A stretch of DNA of 64,000 nt from Phycisphaerae bacterium (GCA_030428945.1 JAUIEC010000015.1:1-64000), one strand, 5' to 3'; counted from the stretch's first letter, positions 48,934 to 59,218 are shown. Numbers and translations are program-made. The notes: generated by a model not told the origin, from the letters alone.

Positions 48934-49173
48934 CCTGCGCCGCGCCAAACCCGCCAGTCCGGTTCCGAAGCCGCTCGCGAGACGTCTCGGGTCACCGTCC
49001 CTGCCGGACAGGGAGGTGCTGATCGCGCGTCACCGCCCGATCACATCCGGCCGGCCGGAATCACGTATCAGCGAGCCGCACCCCGGCCTCTGCTCAGCAG
49101 CCTCGGCAGTCGTGTCGAGCCACGATAGGACGAGCCCGGCCGGTCGGTCGGTCGCATCCGTGAGGTCACTGCC

Positions 49174-49944
49174 ATGATCGATACCGCCCGACGCCCGCTC
49201 GCCGCGCTCACCATCTTCTTCCCGGCCTACAACGAGGAGGCCAACGTCGAACGCGTCACGCGCCAGGCGGTCGAAGTCGGCCGGCAGGTCGCCGATGACC
49301 TCGAAGTGCTGATCGTCAACGACGGCAGCCGCGACCGGACCGGCGCGATCGCCGATGCGCTCGCGGCCGAGATCCCCGAGGTCCGGGCCGTGCACAACAG
49401 CCCCAACCGCGGCTACGGCGGCGCGCTGATCCGCGGTTTTCGCGAGGCGACCAGGGCCTGGATCTTCTACACCGACGGCGACGGCCAGTTCGATCTCGGC
49501 GAACTGCCGAAGGTCCTGCCGCTGCTGCACGAGCACGACGTCATCTCCTGCTACCGCGAGGCGCGGCAGGACGGCTTCCTGCGGAAACTCAACGCCCGGC
49601 TGTGGGGCACGCTGGTGAACCGTCTGTTCGACATCCGCGTCCGCGACATCGACGGCGCGTTCAAGATCTACCCGAAATCGTTCATCGATCGCATCGAACT
49701 CTGGAGCCAGGGCGCGCTGATCGATACCGAGATGCTCGCCAAGGCCCGCGCGCACGGCCTGTCGATCGGCCAGGCGCCGGTCACGCACTACCCGCGCACG
49801 GCCGGCACCCAGACGGGCGCCAGGCTCAGCGTGATCCTTCGGGCCTTCGGCGAGTTGTTCCGCCTCTCGCGCCGCATCCGGGCGCAGTCCGCATCAGCGG
49901 GGACCGCGTCCCAGGCGAAGCCGGTGCTGAGCGACTCTGCGTGA
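49174..49944 (+). CDS. Family 2 glycosyltransferase (dolichol-phosphate-mannose-synthase-like)
   Basis: 256 residues. The GT-A fold starts at LTIFFPAYNEEANVERVTRQ. The nucleotide-sugar site has VLIVNDGSRDRTGAIADAL, and the metal-binding DxD equivalent is IFYTDGDGQFDLGEL. Then comes VRDIDGAFKIYPKSFID with the acceptor-side acidic residues. The form matches enzymes that move a sugar from a nucleotide to a polyprenyl phosphate, or related undecaprenyl glycosyltransferases. No membrane helix is seen, so it acts at the inner face of the membrane. Start ATG 49174. The 240 bases upstream hold nothing else clear. Confidence 0.9.
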   Translation: MIDTARRPLAALTIFFPAYNEEANVERVTRQAVEVGRQVADDLEVLIVNDGSRDRTGAIADALAAEIPEVRAVHNSPNRGYGGALIRGFREATRAWIFYTDGDGQFDLGELPKVLPLLHEHDVISCYREARQDGFLRKLNARLWGTLVNRLFDIRVRDIDGAFKIYPKSFIDRIELWSQGALIDTEMLAKARAHGLSIGQAPVTHYPRTAGTQTGARLSVILRAFGELFRLSRRIRAQSASAGTASQAKPVLSDSA

Positions 49945-50059
49945 GCAGAGGCCCGAAGCGGATCCCAAGTCCCTGATTCAGATTGCAGTCGCCGCGCAGT
50001 ATGATCGATCGCGGCCCGGTCAGACGACGATCCGGGCGGCTGCAGCGGGAGCAGGGCGG

Positions 50060-50509
50060 ATGGCGGACAGTGATGGCAGGCCCCGTTCTCTCGTGGAGCG
50101 GATCGTCCTCAGTAGTCGGTGCCAACTCTGCCTGGCCGGGATCATGTGCCTGGTTGCCGCGCTCGCCAGCCTCGGGATGCGGGCGACGCGCGGGACGTGG
50201 GCGCCGCTGCTGGGGGCCGCCTGGCAGGGGCAGGGGTGGGTCATGGCAGGTGTCACCACTCTGCTCGCGGCGCTTGGCGTGCTGTGCCTGGTCGTCGGCG
50301 GATCCGGTCGTCCGAACCCGCTGGCGTCGCTGGTGCTGGTCCTGGTGGCCTGGGTCTGCCTGGCGACGATGGTCGTGCTGTCGGTGATCGCGCGCGGCGG
50401 ACTGGTCGAGATTCCCTTCTGCATCTTCGTGGTCGTCGAGGCCCACCTCGCCTTTCGAAAGGCGTCCGCGCCTGCCGCGTCGCGACGGCAGTGCGCGAAT
50501 CAGCCGTAG
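50060..50509 (+). CDS. Four-helix membrane protein of unknown function
   Basis: 149 residues. Four hydrophobic helices: CLAGIMCLVAALASLG, GWVMAGVTTLLAALGVLCLVV, PLASLVLVLVAWVCLATMVVL and GGLVEIPFCIFVVVEAHLAF. A basic tail closes the protein. No motif is recognised. It stands between the glycosyltransferase gene and a convergent lipoprotein gene. Confidence 0.65.
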   Translation: MADSDGRPRSLVERIVLSSRCQLCLAGIMCLVAALASLGMRATRGTWAPLLGAAWQGQGWVMAGVTTLLAALGVLCLVVGGSGRPNPLASLVLVLVAWVCLATMVVLSVIARGGLVEIPFCIFVVVEAHLAFRKASAPAASRRQCANQP

Positions 50510-50536
50510 ACCGGTCAGCAGGAAACCGTGCGCGGG

Positions 50537-51664
50537 TCAGCGGTTGTCCGGCCAGCGCTGCAGCGTGCCGGTGACCTGCACCTCGTGCGTCGTGGTTTCG
50601 TCCTCGGGGAAGATCCGCACGCTGACCACGCGCGTTTCGCTGTAACGGAGCCGGTCGTCGGCCAGGTGCAGATCAATCCGCCGGGAGGCCCGTTCGATGT
50701 GGCCACCCGCGATGCCCGCCCTGATGGTCGAACATGTCTCGAGCGCGATCGTGACGTCTTGGTCCGAAGACTCCGACGAGACGACCCGCAGATCCGCGGC
50801 GTCCGTTGTCCGGACGCTCTCGAGTGATCGATAGGTGAAGCGATCACCCGGCACGCCGCCGACCTCGGCCTTGTTGATCGACACCAGGTAGCCGTTGTTG
50901 CTGATTCGCAGCGAGAGGTCGCGGGTCACGACGGTCGCGCCCGCGCTCTCGTCCATGACCGAGACCTCACCGTGCCAGGCTCCGGCCATCGGGTGGGCGG
51001 GAGAGAGCTGCACGCGTCCGCGCGACGGTTCCCACGCGACGAAGGCCGGCGAGGTAGCGAGTTCACCGTCTCCCCGGACACCATGGACGGAGTCCCGGGA
51101 CGGAATCGGAACCCGCTGCACGCGGCCGTCACGGGTCAACAGGTAGTTGGCCTCCATGGTCACCTCGAGACAGGTGCGGGAGGTCAGCCGGGCCACGTCA
51201 TCGCATGCGTCCGCAAGTTCGAGCGGCAGCACCACGCAGTTGTCGCTCCGATCACAGAACCGACCGACCTGAATCGCACCCGGGTGTTCGGGGATCGAGA
51301 TTCGAGTGCAGGCCGTGCTCGACACCTGGCGATACAGCGGCGGGCAGAGCAGCCGCGGCGTCGGCAAGGCAGGTGGTCGCGGAGGGTCAAGGACCAATTG
51401 GAGCGCGCCCTGCGCATCCCAGTAGAACGAATACGGAAGTCGATCCAGTTCGGCGCCGGCCACCACCGTTTCGGTCGAGTCCGTGGCCGGGTCGTAGGCG
51501 ATGATGTCGCCGTTCTCCAGCAGCAGAAGCAGACGCGGCGGCGTGTCCGGCAGGGCGAACAGGTTGCACCCGCCGCATAGCAGGAGCAGGCTCGCCAGGC
51601 ACGCGAGTGTCCGACGGGGTCTCTGGATCGCGCCTTCGCCGCGGGTTCGCGTCGCGACTGCCAT
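50537..51664 (-). CDS. Lipoprotein of unknown function
   Basis: 375 residues from the ATG at 51662-51664. After a basic start, the signal (LACLASLLLLCGGC) ends in a lipobox. The mature part begins with a WD/propeller-like phrase (PPRLLLLLENGDIIAYDPATD) and has several Cys pairs (PRLLCPPLYRQVSSTACTR, GRFCDRSDNCVV, ADACDD, RTCLEV) that could form disulphides. The rest is beta-rich, without recognised motifs. An upstream in-frame ATG (51724) has no ribosome site and would lengthen the signal region. Envelope-attached; function unknown. Confidence 0.75.
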   Translation of the reverse strand: MAVATRTRGEGAIQRPRRTLACLASLLLLCGGCNLFALPDTPPRLLLLLENGDIIAYDPATDSTETVVAGAELDRLPYSFYWDAQGALQLVLDPPRPPALPTPRLLCPPLYRQVSSTACTRISIPEHPGAIQVGRFCDRSDNCVVLPLELADACDDVARLTSRTCLEVTMEANYLLTRDGRVQRVPIPSRDSVHGVRGDGELATSPAFVAWEPSRGRVQLSPAHPMAGAWHGEVSVMDESAGATVVTRDLSLRISNNGYLVSINKAEVGGVPGDRFTYRSLESVRTTDAADLRVVSSESSDQDVTIALETCSTIRAGIAGGHIERASRRIDLHLADDRLRYSETRVVSVRIFPEDETTTHEVQVTGTLQRWPDNR

Positions 51665-51931
51665 GACGGTCTCCGCAGCGGAACAGGATCGGAAACCTGC
51701 GCGCGGGCCGCGCATGATGCGCACGCCCCGGGTTCATCCTACGAGGCACCCCGGTGTCCCGACAAGTGCGCGAGAAGGCCCGCGGCTCCGGCCGCAGGAG
51801 AGGCCCGGAGCGCTGACCGGGCTTTCCGGCCCGGCAGTTGGTTTCCATCGAAATCTGTAGTCACGGGCCCGGATGCCCGGCCTGTCTTCTATAGTAAAGA
51901 CCTGCAAACCGTGGTACCGAGGAACCAACGC

Positions 51932-54900
51932 ATGCGTCGAACGGCTCTTTGCCTGCTGCTGATGGGATGTCTGGCGAGTGTGGCGGCGGCGCAGACGACC
52001 TGGCATGTCGACGATGACGCGCCGGGCGATCCGGCGCCCGGTGATCCGCTGGTCAGCGATCCGGCCGAGGACGGGACGCCGGCGCACCCCTTCGACGCCA
52101 TTCAGGAAGCCCTCGACCTGGCCGTGGATGGAGACCGGATCTCCCTTCAGCCGGGGGTGTACCGGGGCGCCGGCAACATCCAACTGCGTTTCGCCGGCAA
52201 GGCGGTGACGCTCGCGTCCGTCGCGGGGCCGGAGACCTGCACGATTGACCTGCAGAAGACCCACATCGTCCTGAACGACGGAGAAACGAACGCAACGGTC
52301 GTGGAGGGGATTACGTTTCAGAACGGCCTGGCGTCGTCCGGCGGCGGCGCCCTCGACTGTCGCGGAGGCCGGCCGACCATTCGCAACTGCCGGTTCCTGA
52401 ACAACCAGGCCGGGAACGGCGGTGCGATCTACTCCGGGCTGACGGACACGGTGATCGAAGGCTGCTACTTCGAAGGCAACCAGGCGGTCGACGACTCCAG
52501 CGGATTCGGCGGCGCGATTCGACTTCGCCGCGCCAGGAGCATCGTGCGGGACTGCGAGTTCGTCGGCAACGCCGCGACGGAAGACGGCGGGGCGTTGTAC
52601 TACGACGCGAGCAATGACCTCGCCACGCTCGAGCGCTGCTCCTTCTTCCACAACACGGCCACATTCGGCGGTGCGGTGAACATCGTGGACGGCGGGATCA
52701 TCCGCAACGGCCTGTTCGTCGGCAACACGGCCAGTTTCGGCGGCGCAATCCGCGTCGAACGCCAGGATTCACGGCGGTTTGCCCTGCAGTTGATCAACGC
52801 GACACTGGTGGACAATGGCCCGGGCGCCGTGCGGGTGCCGAGCGCGGAGGTGCGTGCGTCGATCCTGTGGTCGGACCAGGACGAGCCGCCGATCGAGTTC
52901 GGGACGGTCGACGCGGCGATGATTCTCGTCAGCAACAGCCTCGTCCGAGGCGGGCTGGATGGGATTCGACTGGCAGAAGACCGCGAGAATGTCATCAGTT
53001 GGATGGCGGGCAATCTCGATAGCGACCCGCGCTTCGTGTCGGCCTCCGACTGGCGGCTGCAGCCGGACTCGCCCGCGATCGACGCCGGCGACGCCTACGC
53101 GGATGCGGGTTCCGTCGATCTTCTCGGGCAGCCACGTGTGGCCGGGTGCCGAACGGACATGGGCTGCTACGAGGCGCCGACCGCGGCGACGGACCCGGCG
53201 GACTGCGACAACGATGGTGTCCCGGACGGCTGCCAGATCGCCGCCGATCCCAACCAGGATCTGAACCGCAACAACGTGCCGGATGCGTGCGACCAGCCGA
53301 GGGTGCTCTACGTTGATGCCGCGGCCGCGGCGGGGGGAGACGGCAGCGCCGAGGCTCCGTTCCAGGCGATCAAGCCGGCCATCCACGCCGCGCGCGACAC
53401 GGACGAGGTCATCGTTCGGGACGGGACCTACGCTGGCGATCAGAACAAGAACCTGAGCCCGGGCGCAAAGAGCGTTGTGATTCGCAGCGAGAACGGCCCG
53501 GCTGCCTGCACGATCGAACTGGACGGAGACGGACGCGGCTTCCTGATTCTCGGCGGGGCCGATTCCGGGACGGTTGTGCAGGGCTTCACGATTACGCGAG
53601 GTGGCGCGGCCGGGGCCGACGGGGTGCGCGTCATCGATGACAGCAGTCCGCTGATCGCCGACGTCGTGCTGGCGGGCTCGCGGGCCTACCTGGAAGGCGG
53701 CGTGCTGCGCGATTCGACGGTCCGCAACAACCTCGATGGCCCCGGCATCGACGCGTACGGAACGACGCTGATCCAGAACTGCATCATCGAGGACATGGTC
53801 CGGGACGGCGGCATCCGACTGCACGACGATGCCCGCCTGGTGGACAGCCTGGTGCAGAACAACCGGTACCAGGGGACCCTGGGCTTCGGCGGCGTCTTCG
53901 CCGAGGATCGTGCGGTGATCAGCAACTGCCAGATCATCGGCAATCGCGCCCAGCGGGCGGCCGGGGTCTACCTGGCCCAGGACGCGCAGTTGTTGGACTC
54001 GGTCGTGCGCGACAACATCTCCGGCATCGAGTTCGGCGGCCCGGCGGGCGTCTATGCGATCGGAAGCAACGCCCTCGTCGCACGCTGCCGGATCAGCGGA
54101 AACACGGCCCCCAACGACGGCCGTGGCGGTGGCGTGCTGCTGTGGGGGGCCACGCTGGTGGACTGCCTGGTCGATGGCAACGAAGCGGCGGACGGGGCCG
54201 GCGTGCTTTCTCGCGGCGGTCTGATTCAGCGTTGCCGCATCGAGTCCAATCGGGCCGACCGCGGCGGCGGGGTTGCCTCGATCCAGGACGGCGCGTTGCG
54301 GATCGAGGACAGTCTGATTCACGCGAACCGGGCCGTGAACGGGGCGGGGCTCAGGGTGGACGCGCCCGAGGCACGCATCGACCTGGTCAACTGCACGGTC
54401 GTCAACAACGAGGCCACCGGCAATCGCGGTGGCGGTACCTTCGTGGTGACCGGAGAGTTCTCGCTGCGGAACACGATCATGTGGGGGAATCTCTCGGGCG
54501 GCGAGGGGGCGGAGGCCGCGATCGCCGCCGACGGCCTCCTCGCGGTGCATTCCAGCGATCTGCGCGGGGGACAGGACGCGGTGTTTCTGGCGGACGGCGC
54601 CGCCTTGACCTGGGGCAGCTTCAACGTGGACCGCAACCCGCGGTTCGTCGATCCGAACCAGGCGGACTATCGCCTTCTGGATGACTCGCCCTGCGCGAAC
54701 GGTGGGGATCCGAACGCCAGCCAGTCGGCGCTTGACCTGGCCCTGTCCGATCGGGTCCAGCAGTGCCGCGTGGACATCGGCGCGTACGAGTCGGCCGGCT
54801 TCGCCGACTGCAACGGGAACGGCGAATCGGACGCGTGCGACGCCGAGACCGGCTTTGACACGGACTGTGATCGGAACCGCGTGCCGGATGCCTGCGACAC

Positions 54901-56965
54901 CGACCCCGGCGATCCCGACGGTGACGGACGCGTGGCCGCCGACTGCGACGGCAATCAGCGTCCGGATGCCTGCGATCCGGATTGCAACGGGAACGGCGTC
55001 CCCGACATCTGCGATACGGATCCGAATGACCCGGACGGCGACGGCCAGACGGTCGCCGACTGCAACGGCGATCGGGTGCCGGATTCCTGCCAGGCGGACT
55101 GTGACGGCAACGGGGTCCCGGATGACTGTGACGTGGATCCGGGGGACCCCGACGGCGACGGCGCGGTGGCGGCCGACTGCGACGGCAATGGTCTGCCGGA
55201 CGAATGCGACGCTGACTGCAACGGAAACGGCGTGCCGGACGACTGCGATATCGATCCGGCCGACCCTGACGGCGACGGCGTGGTCCTTGCGGACTGCGAC
55301 GGCAACGGCCTGCCCGATGACTGCCAGGAGGACTGCGACGGCAACGGTGTCCTCGACGCCTGCGACCTCGATCCGAACGACCCCGACGGCGACGGGATCG
55401 TCGCGGACGATTGCGACCTGAACCAGGTCATCGACGTCTGCGACCTGGGTACGACCCGAAGCAAGGTGGTCCAAAGCCCGGGAACCAGCCTGTTTGGCGA
55501 TCTGTCGGTCCGCGGCGACCTGGCGACCGTGACGTTTCCGACACTCGGCCGTGTCGATCTGTTCCGGTACATCGACGGGCGGTGGACCCTCGAATGGACC
55601 TTCGAGGAGGACGTTGTCGGGTACGCTGACACGGCCGCGGTTCATCGCGACCGAGTCGCTGTCATGGCTTCCTTCATGGAGTTCCCGGACGGACAGACGC
55701 AGGCCGCCGTCTGGACCTATCGTCATACCGGTACCGCCTGGGAGCCCGAAGCGGTCATCCGGCCGACGGGCCTGCCGTTCAGCAAGAGCAAGGGCGGCCA
55801 GATCGCGCTCGAGGATGATACGCTCGTCTTCGGGCCGCTCTTTCTCGAGCGGGGCGACACGATCATCTATCGCCGGGTGTCGGGCAGTTGGGTCGAAGAG
55901 ACTCGTTTTCCGACGGGGACCAGGAACTTTTCCGGCTCGCCGGTGCAACTGGAGCTTCAGGGAGATCTGCTGCTGGTGTCCGATCCCAGCCTTGACCAGA
56001 GCCGGGGGGCGGCTGACTTCTACCGACGCCGGGATGGAGACTGGCGGCACGAACAACGACTCGTGCACCCCACGGCGGAGGCCGGGGACCGGTTTGGCGC
56101 GGCGCTCGCCCTCGACGGCGATCAACTGATCGTGGGTGTTCCGGGCGAAGGCGAAATCGGGACCGCGTTCCCGTTCTTCTTTGACGGGCTGCAATGGCAG
56201 GTCGGTTCGCGCATTCGGCCGCCCGCATCGGCCAAGCGGTTGTTCGCGCGGGGGATTGCGCTGTCGGGGCGGCGGGCGATCTTCGGAAGCCTGGACGCCT
56301 TCCTGCTGTTTTCGCGCGTCGGCCAGTCGTGGGAATACGACGACATCGTCGACCAGGGGACCACCGACCTGCACCTGCAGGGTAACAACCTGCTGCTGCG
56401 CCTGTACGGCCGGATTCGTGAGATCACCGTGGTCGATGACTGCGACCAGGACGGCGTGCTCGATATCTGCCAGGACGGCCCGGACGAAAACGCCAACGCC
56501 CGGTTCGACGGCTGCGATCCGGACTGCAATGGAAACGGCATCCCGGACGACCTGGACATCGACCCGACCGATCCTGACGGGGACGGCTTCGTGTCCGCGG
56601 ACTGCAACGCCAATCGCGTGCCCGACGAGTGCGACGTTGCGGCCGGTGATCCCGATGGCAACGGCTACGCCATCGCCGACTGCAACCTGAACGGGATTCC
56701 CGACACGTGCGAAACCGACTGCGATCGCAACGGTCTCGCGGACGAATGCGACATCGAGGCGGGCGGCGACGCCGACGAAGACGGTCTGCTGGATGTCTGT
56801 TTCGTCCGGGGGGATCTGAACGGCGACGGCTGGGTTGACGTCACCGACCTTGCGATTCTCCTCGCCGAATTCGGCTGCCCGGAGAACTGCACGGCCGACA
56901 TCTCGGGCGACGGCCGGACGGACATTTCGGACCTTGCGATCCTGCTGGCCGGCTACGGGCACTGA
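51932..56965 (+). CDS. Giant exoprotein: two beta-helices, calcium-repeat stalk, FG-GAP-like part, dockerin-like tail
   Basis: 1677 residues from ATG 51932 (GAGG about 10 bases before). The signal peptide MRRTALCLLLMGCLASVAAA is followed by two right-handed beta-helix modules (about 25-420 and 465-950). Both begin with HVDDDAPGDP- or YVDAAAAAGGDGSAEAPFQAI-type starts and end with DIGAYES or DMGCYEA, the DUF1565/polymorphic-membrane-protein style. A stalk of DCNGNGVPDDCD-like repeats (about 955-1175) follows. Then an FG-GAP-like propeller part (GDRFGAALALDGDQLIVGVPG), more calcium repeats and two dockerin-like loops. A TATAGT box lies at 51890. The largest protein here; probably a surface adhesin or matrix protein. 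Confidence 0.87.
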   Translation: MRRTALCLLLMGCLASVAAAQTTWHVDDDAPGDPAPGDPLVSDPAEDGTPAHPFDAIQEALDLAVDGDRISLQPGVYRGAGNIQLRFAGKAVTLASVAGPETCTIDLQKTHIVLNDGETNATVVEGITFQNGLASSGGGALDCRGGRPTIRNCRFLNNQAGNGGAIYSGLTDTVIEGCYFEGNQAVDDSSGFGGAIRLRRARSIVRDCEFVGNAATEDGGALYYDASNDLATLERCSFFHNTATFGGAVNIVDGGIIRNGLFVGNTASFGGAIRVERQDSRRFALQLINATLVDNGPGAVRVPSAEVRASILWSDQDEPPIEFGTVDAAMILVSNSLVRGGLDGIRLAEDRENVISWMAGNLDSDPRFVSASDWRLQPDSPAIDAGDAYADAGSVDLLGQPRVAGCRTDMGCYEAPTAATDPADCDNDGVPDGCQIAADPNQDLNRNNVPDACDQPRVLYVDAAAAAGGDGSAEAPFQAIKPAIHAARDTDEVIVRDGTYAGDQNKNLSPGAKSVVIRSENGPAACTIELDGDGRGFLILGGADSGTVVQGFTITRGGAAGADGVRVIDDSSPLIADVVLAGSRAYLEGGVLRDSTVRNNLDGPGIDAYGTTLIQNCIIEDMVRDGGIRLHDDARLVDSLVQNNRYQGTLGFGGVFAEDRAVISNCQIIGNRAQRAAGVYLAQDAQLLDSVVRDNISGIEFGGPAGVYAIGSNALVARCRISGNTAPNDGRGGGVLLWGATLVDCLVDGNEAADGAGVLSRGGLIQRCRIESNRADRGGGVASIQDGALRIEDSLIHANRAVNGAGLRVDAPEARIDLVNCTVVNNEATGNRGGGTFVVTGEFSLRNTIMWGNLSGGEGAEAAIAADGLLAVHSSDLRGGQDAVFLADGAALTWGSFNVDRNPRFVDPNQADYRLLDDSPCANGGDPNASQSALDLALSDRVQQCRVDIGAYESAGFADCNGNGESDACDAETGFDTDCDRNRVPDACDTDPGDPDGDGRVAADCDGNQRPDACDPDCNGNGVPDICDTDPNDPDGDGQTVADCNGDRVPDSCQADCDGNGVPDDCDVDPGDPDGDGAVAADCDGNGLPDECDADCNGNGVPDDCDIDPADPDGDGVVLADCDGNGLPDDCQEDCDGNGVLDACDLDPNDPDGDGIVADDCDLNQVIDVCDLGTTRSKVVQSPGTSLFGDLSVRGDLATVTFPTLGRVDLFRYIDGRWTLEWTFEEDVVGYADTAAVHRDRVAVMASFMEFPDGQTQAAVWTYRHTGTAWEPEAVIRPTGLPFSKSKGGQIALEDDTLVFGPLFLERGDTIIYRRVSGSWVEETRFPTGTRNFSGSPVQLELQGDLLLVSDPSLDQSRGAADFYRRRDGDWRHEQRLVHPTAEAGDRFGAALALDGDQLIVGVPGEGEIGTAFPFFFDGLQWQVGSRIRPPASAKRLFARGIALSGRRAIFGSLDAFLLFSRVGQSWEYDDIVDQGTTDLHLQGNNLLLRLYGRIREITVVDDCDQDGVLDICQDGPDENANARFDGCDPDCNGNGIPDDLDIDPTDPDGDGFVSADCNANRVPDECDVAAGDPDGNGYAIADCNLNGIPDTCETDCDRNGLADECDIEAGGDADEDGLLDVCFVRGDLNGDGWVDVTDLAILLAEFGCPENCTADISGDGRTDISDLAILLAGYGH

Positions 56966-57059
56966 GCGATCCCGTCGGCGCGAACTCCGCTCGCGGCGCG
57001 GACCGCCTGACAGGCGGGGTGACTGTACAGCCGGCCGGGTTTCGGGGACGATTCGCCGC

Positions 57060-58391
57060 GTGCCAGGGACCTGGAGTGACATTCCGTTCGCCCCGCGTCG
57101 CTGGCCGTTCTTCTACGGCTGGGTGATTCTGGTCGCGACCACGATCGGGACGCTGGCCAGCCTGCCCGGGCAGACGATGATCGTCGGGGTCTTCACCGAC
57201 CACCTGATTGCGGCCCTCGCGATCGACCGGGTGCGGCTCAGCACCGCCTACATGATCGGCACGATCGGCAGCAGCCTGCTGCTGCCGCTGGTCGGACGCG
57301 TGGTGGACCGGTTCGGCCCGCGGGCGATGTCCGTGGTCGCCTCGGTCGGACTCGGACTGGCCCTGGTGCTGCTGGCCGGCAGCGACCGGATCGCGGCCGC
57401 GCTGCCCGGTGGACCGGCGGTGGCCGGGATGGTGGCGGCGGCGCTGGTCTTCCTGCCGCTGCGGTTCTTCGGGCAGGGCTGCCTGACGCTGACGGCGCGG
57501 GTCACGCTGAGCAACTGGTTTCACTACCGCCGCGGGCTGGCGGTCGGGATCGCGGGCGTGTTCATTTCGTTCGGGTTCAACAGCGGTCCGGTGATGATGC
57601 ACAACCTGGTCGAACTGCTGACCTGGCGCGGGGCGGCGCTGGCACTGGCCGCGGCGATCGGAATCGGCATGGCGGTCTTCAGTTGGGTCTTCTATCGCGA
57701 CACGCCCGAAGCGTGCGGACTGGTGATGGACGGCATCAGCGATCCGGCCTGGCAGGAACGCATGCGGCAGCGGCAGCCGAGCATCCGGCATGAGTACACC
57801 CGCCGCGAGGCGCTCCGCACGCCGACCTTCTGGGCCGCCAACTTCGCCCTGGCCACCCAGGCGCTGGTCGTCACGGCCGTCACCTTCCACATCGCCGACC
57901 TCGGCACCGAACTGACGGTGCCCGAGTCGGGCGCGTACTCGATCTTCTGGCCGATGTCGTTCTACGGGATCACGGCCAACTTCGTGGCCGGCTGGGTCAG
58001 CGACCGCTGCGCGCTGAAGTGGCTGTTCCTGGCGCAGTGCGGGGCCCAGGCGGTCGGCACGCTGGGGCTGATGTCGTTCGGCGATCCGCTCGGGCGGGGA
58101 CTGATGATCGCCGGCTACGGCACATCGCTGGGGATCTTCGGGTGCCTGCTGACCGTGCCGTGGCCGCGGTTCTACGGCCGGCTGCACCTGGGCGCGATCT
58201 CGGCGCTGGTCACGTCGCTGATCGTCTTCGCCAGCGCGATCGGTCCGGTGATCTTCGCCCGCGCCGCGGTGCTGTCCGGCAGCTACCTGCCGGTCAAGGT
58301 GGCGGCCCTGGTGCTGGCGATCGTCGCGATGGCCGCATCGCTGCTGATCACGAATCCGCAGGCCGGGGACCGCCCGCAGAACGGCAGGTAA
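57060..58391 (+). CDS. Major facilitator superfamily transporter
   Basis: 443 residues from GTG 57060; no ATG lies near the first helix, and the frame further upstream overlaps the previous gene. Twelve membrane helices are arranged in two halves. The loop 2-3 motif reads GRVVDRFGPRAM (the MFS signature G-x-x-x-D-R-x-G-x-R), with its partner GWVSDRCALKWLF in the second half. The central loop carries DPAWQERMRQRQPSIRHEYTR. The form resembles the oxalate/formate and monocarboxylate groups, but the substrate is not assigned. Inner membrane. The gene is 94 bases after the giant exoprotein gene. Confidence 0.87.
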   Translation: MPGTWSDIPFAPRRWPFFYGWVILVATTIGTLASLPGQTMIVGVFTDHLIAALAIDRVRLSTAYMIGTIGSSLLLPLVGRVVDRFGPRAMSVVASVGLGLALVLLAGSDRIAAALPGGPAVAGMVAAALVFLPLRFFGQGCLTLTARVTLSNWFHYRRGLAVGIAGVFISFGFNSGPVMMHNLVELLTWRGAALALAAAIGIGMAVFSWVFYRDTPEACGLVMDGISDPAWQERMRQRQPSIRHEYTRREALRTPTFWAANFALATQALVVTAVTFHIADLGTELTVPESGAYSIFWPMSFYGITANFVAGWVSDRCALKWLFLAQCGAQAVGTLGLMSFGDPLGRGLMIAGYGTSLGIFGCLLTVPWPRFYGRLHLGAISALVTSLIVFASAIGPVIFARAAVLSGSYLPVKVAALVLAIVAMAASLLITNPQAGDRPQNGR

Positions 58392-58430
58392 GGTGGAGCG
58401 TCCGACGCAGGAATCGCGAGGCGGTCCGGG

Positions 58431-59132
58431 TTACTGCGGGTCCTTGAAGAACATCGCGGTCCACCAGCTCTGGTTGCCGCTGACGTGCACGCCGATGCCG
58501 CAATGCGTCCAGGCGGGCATCGTCTGCGCGCCGCTGACCGGCAGAGGGGCGTCGATCTGCGTATGGTGCCCGGCCGAGTTGATCCAGCCGTCGACGGCCG
58601 CACTGCCGGACGGGATCGAGCCGATCGCGGTGTAGAGGTTCTCGCCGACGAACGGGTTGCCGCTGGTCGGATCGATCAGGCCGTCCGGATCGTGGACGAT
58701 GCCGGCCTCCTGGGCGCGGGTGGCGGGGTCCTTGCCGGTGATCGGGTCGGTGTGCTCGAAGAAGCCGCCCTCCTTCATCGCCAGGCAGTGGGCGTAGCCG
58801 ACCTCGCCGCCCGGGGCGTACCAGGTCAGGGCGGGCAGGCCCTTGCCGGCCCGATGGGTGTTGATCTCGGCGAGGGCATCCATCGCCAGTTCCAGTTCGC
58901 TGGTCGACATCGAGGTGCCCGACATGGTCGTGTCGCCGCCGGTCGTCGTGTCGGTCGAGGTGTCCGACGAGCCGGTGTCGGTCGTCATGTCGGTCGAGCC
59001 GGCGCCCGAGGTATCGGTATTCGTTCCGGATGTTCCGCCGTCGCCGGTGCCGGCGCCGTTGTCGGTGCCGCTGGTCTGCGGACAGCCGCCGAGCAGCAGC
59101 AGGGTCGCGAGAAGCAGGATGGTGCGCGTCAT
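58431..59132 (-). CDS. CAP-domain (SCP/PR-1-like) lipoprotein
   Basis: 233 residues from the ATG at 59130-59132. The signal MTRTILLLATLLLLGGC has a lipobox. A linker of about 60 residues made almost only of Thr, Ser, Gly and Asp follows. The CAP domain comes after it: LAEINTHRAGKGLPALTW, AHCLAMKEGGFFEHTDP, GENLYTA, AVDGWINSAGHHTQIDAP and GIGVHV, with the His/Glu cavity residues. Bacterial CAP proteins are surface-exposed with varied or unknown roles. The linker would hold the domain away from the membrane. Convergent with the MFS gene. Confidence 0.92.
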   Translation of the reverse strand: MTRTILLLATLLLLGGCPQTSGTDNGAGTGDGGTSGTNTDTSGAGSTDMTTDTGSSDTSTDTTTGGDTTMSGTSMSTSELELAMDALAEINTHRAGKGLPALTWYAPGGEVGYAHCLAMKEGGFFEHTDPITGKDPATRAQEAGIVHDPDGLIDPTSGNPFVGENLYTAIGSIPSGSAAVDGWINSAGHHTQIDAPLPVSGAQTMPAWTHCGIGVHVSGNQSWWTAMFFKDPQ

Positions 59133-59218
59133 TCGGAGGCCTCCTTCGGCGGATGCGTTTCCCGCAAGTCTATCGGCCGGCCGGGGCGGGCGGCTGGAGG
59201 GTTCCTCGTCGCGTCCGA

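Noticed and set aside
57003..57017. CCGCCT GAC AGGCGG hairpin as terminator of the giant exoprotein gene
   Set aside because: The stem is good but no T tract follows, and the MFS start lies only 43 bases further.
52769..57082. Very long minus-strand open frame (1437 codons) across the giant exoprotein gene
   Set aside because: It is the mirror of the Asp/Gly-rich repeats on the plus strand, has no family motif or ribosome site, and the plus-strand frame has a signal peptide and recognisable domains.
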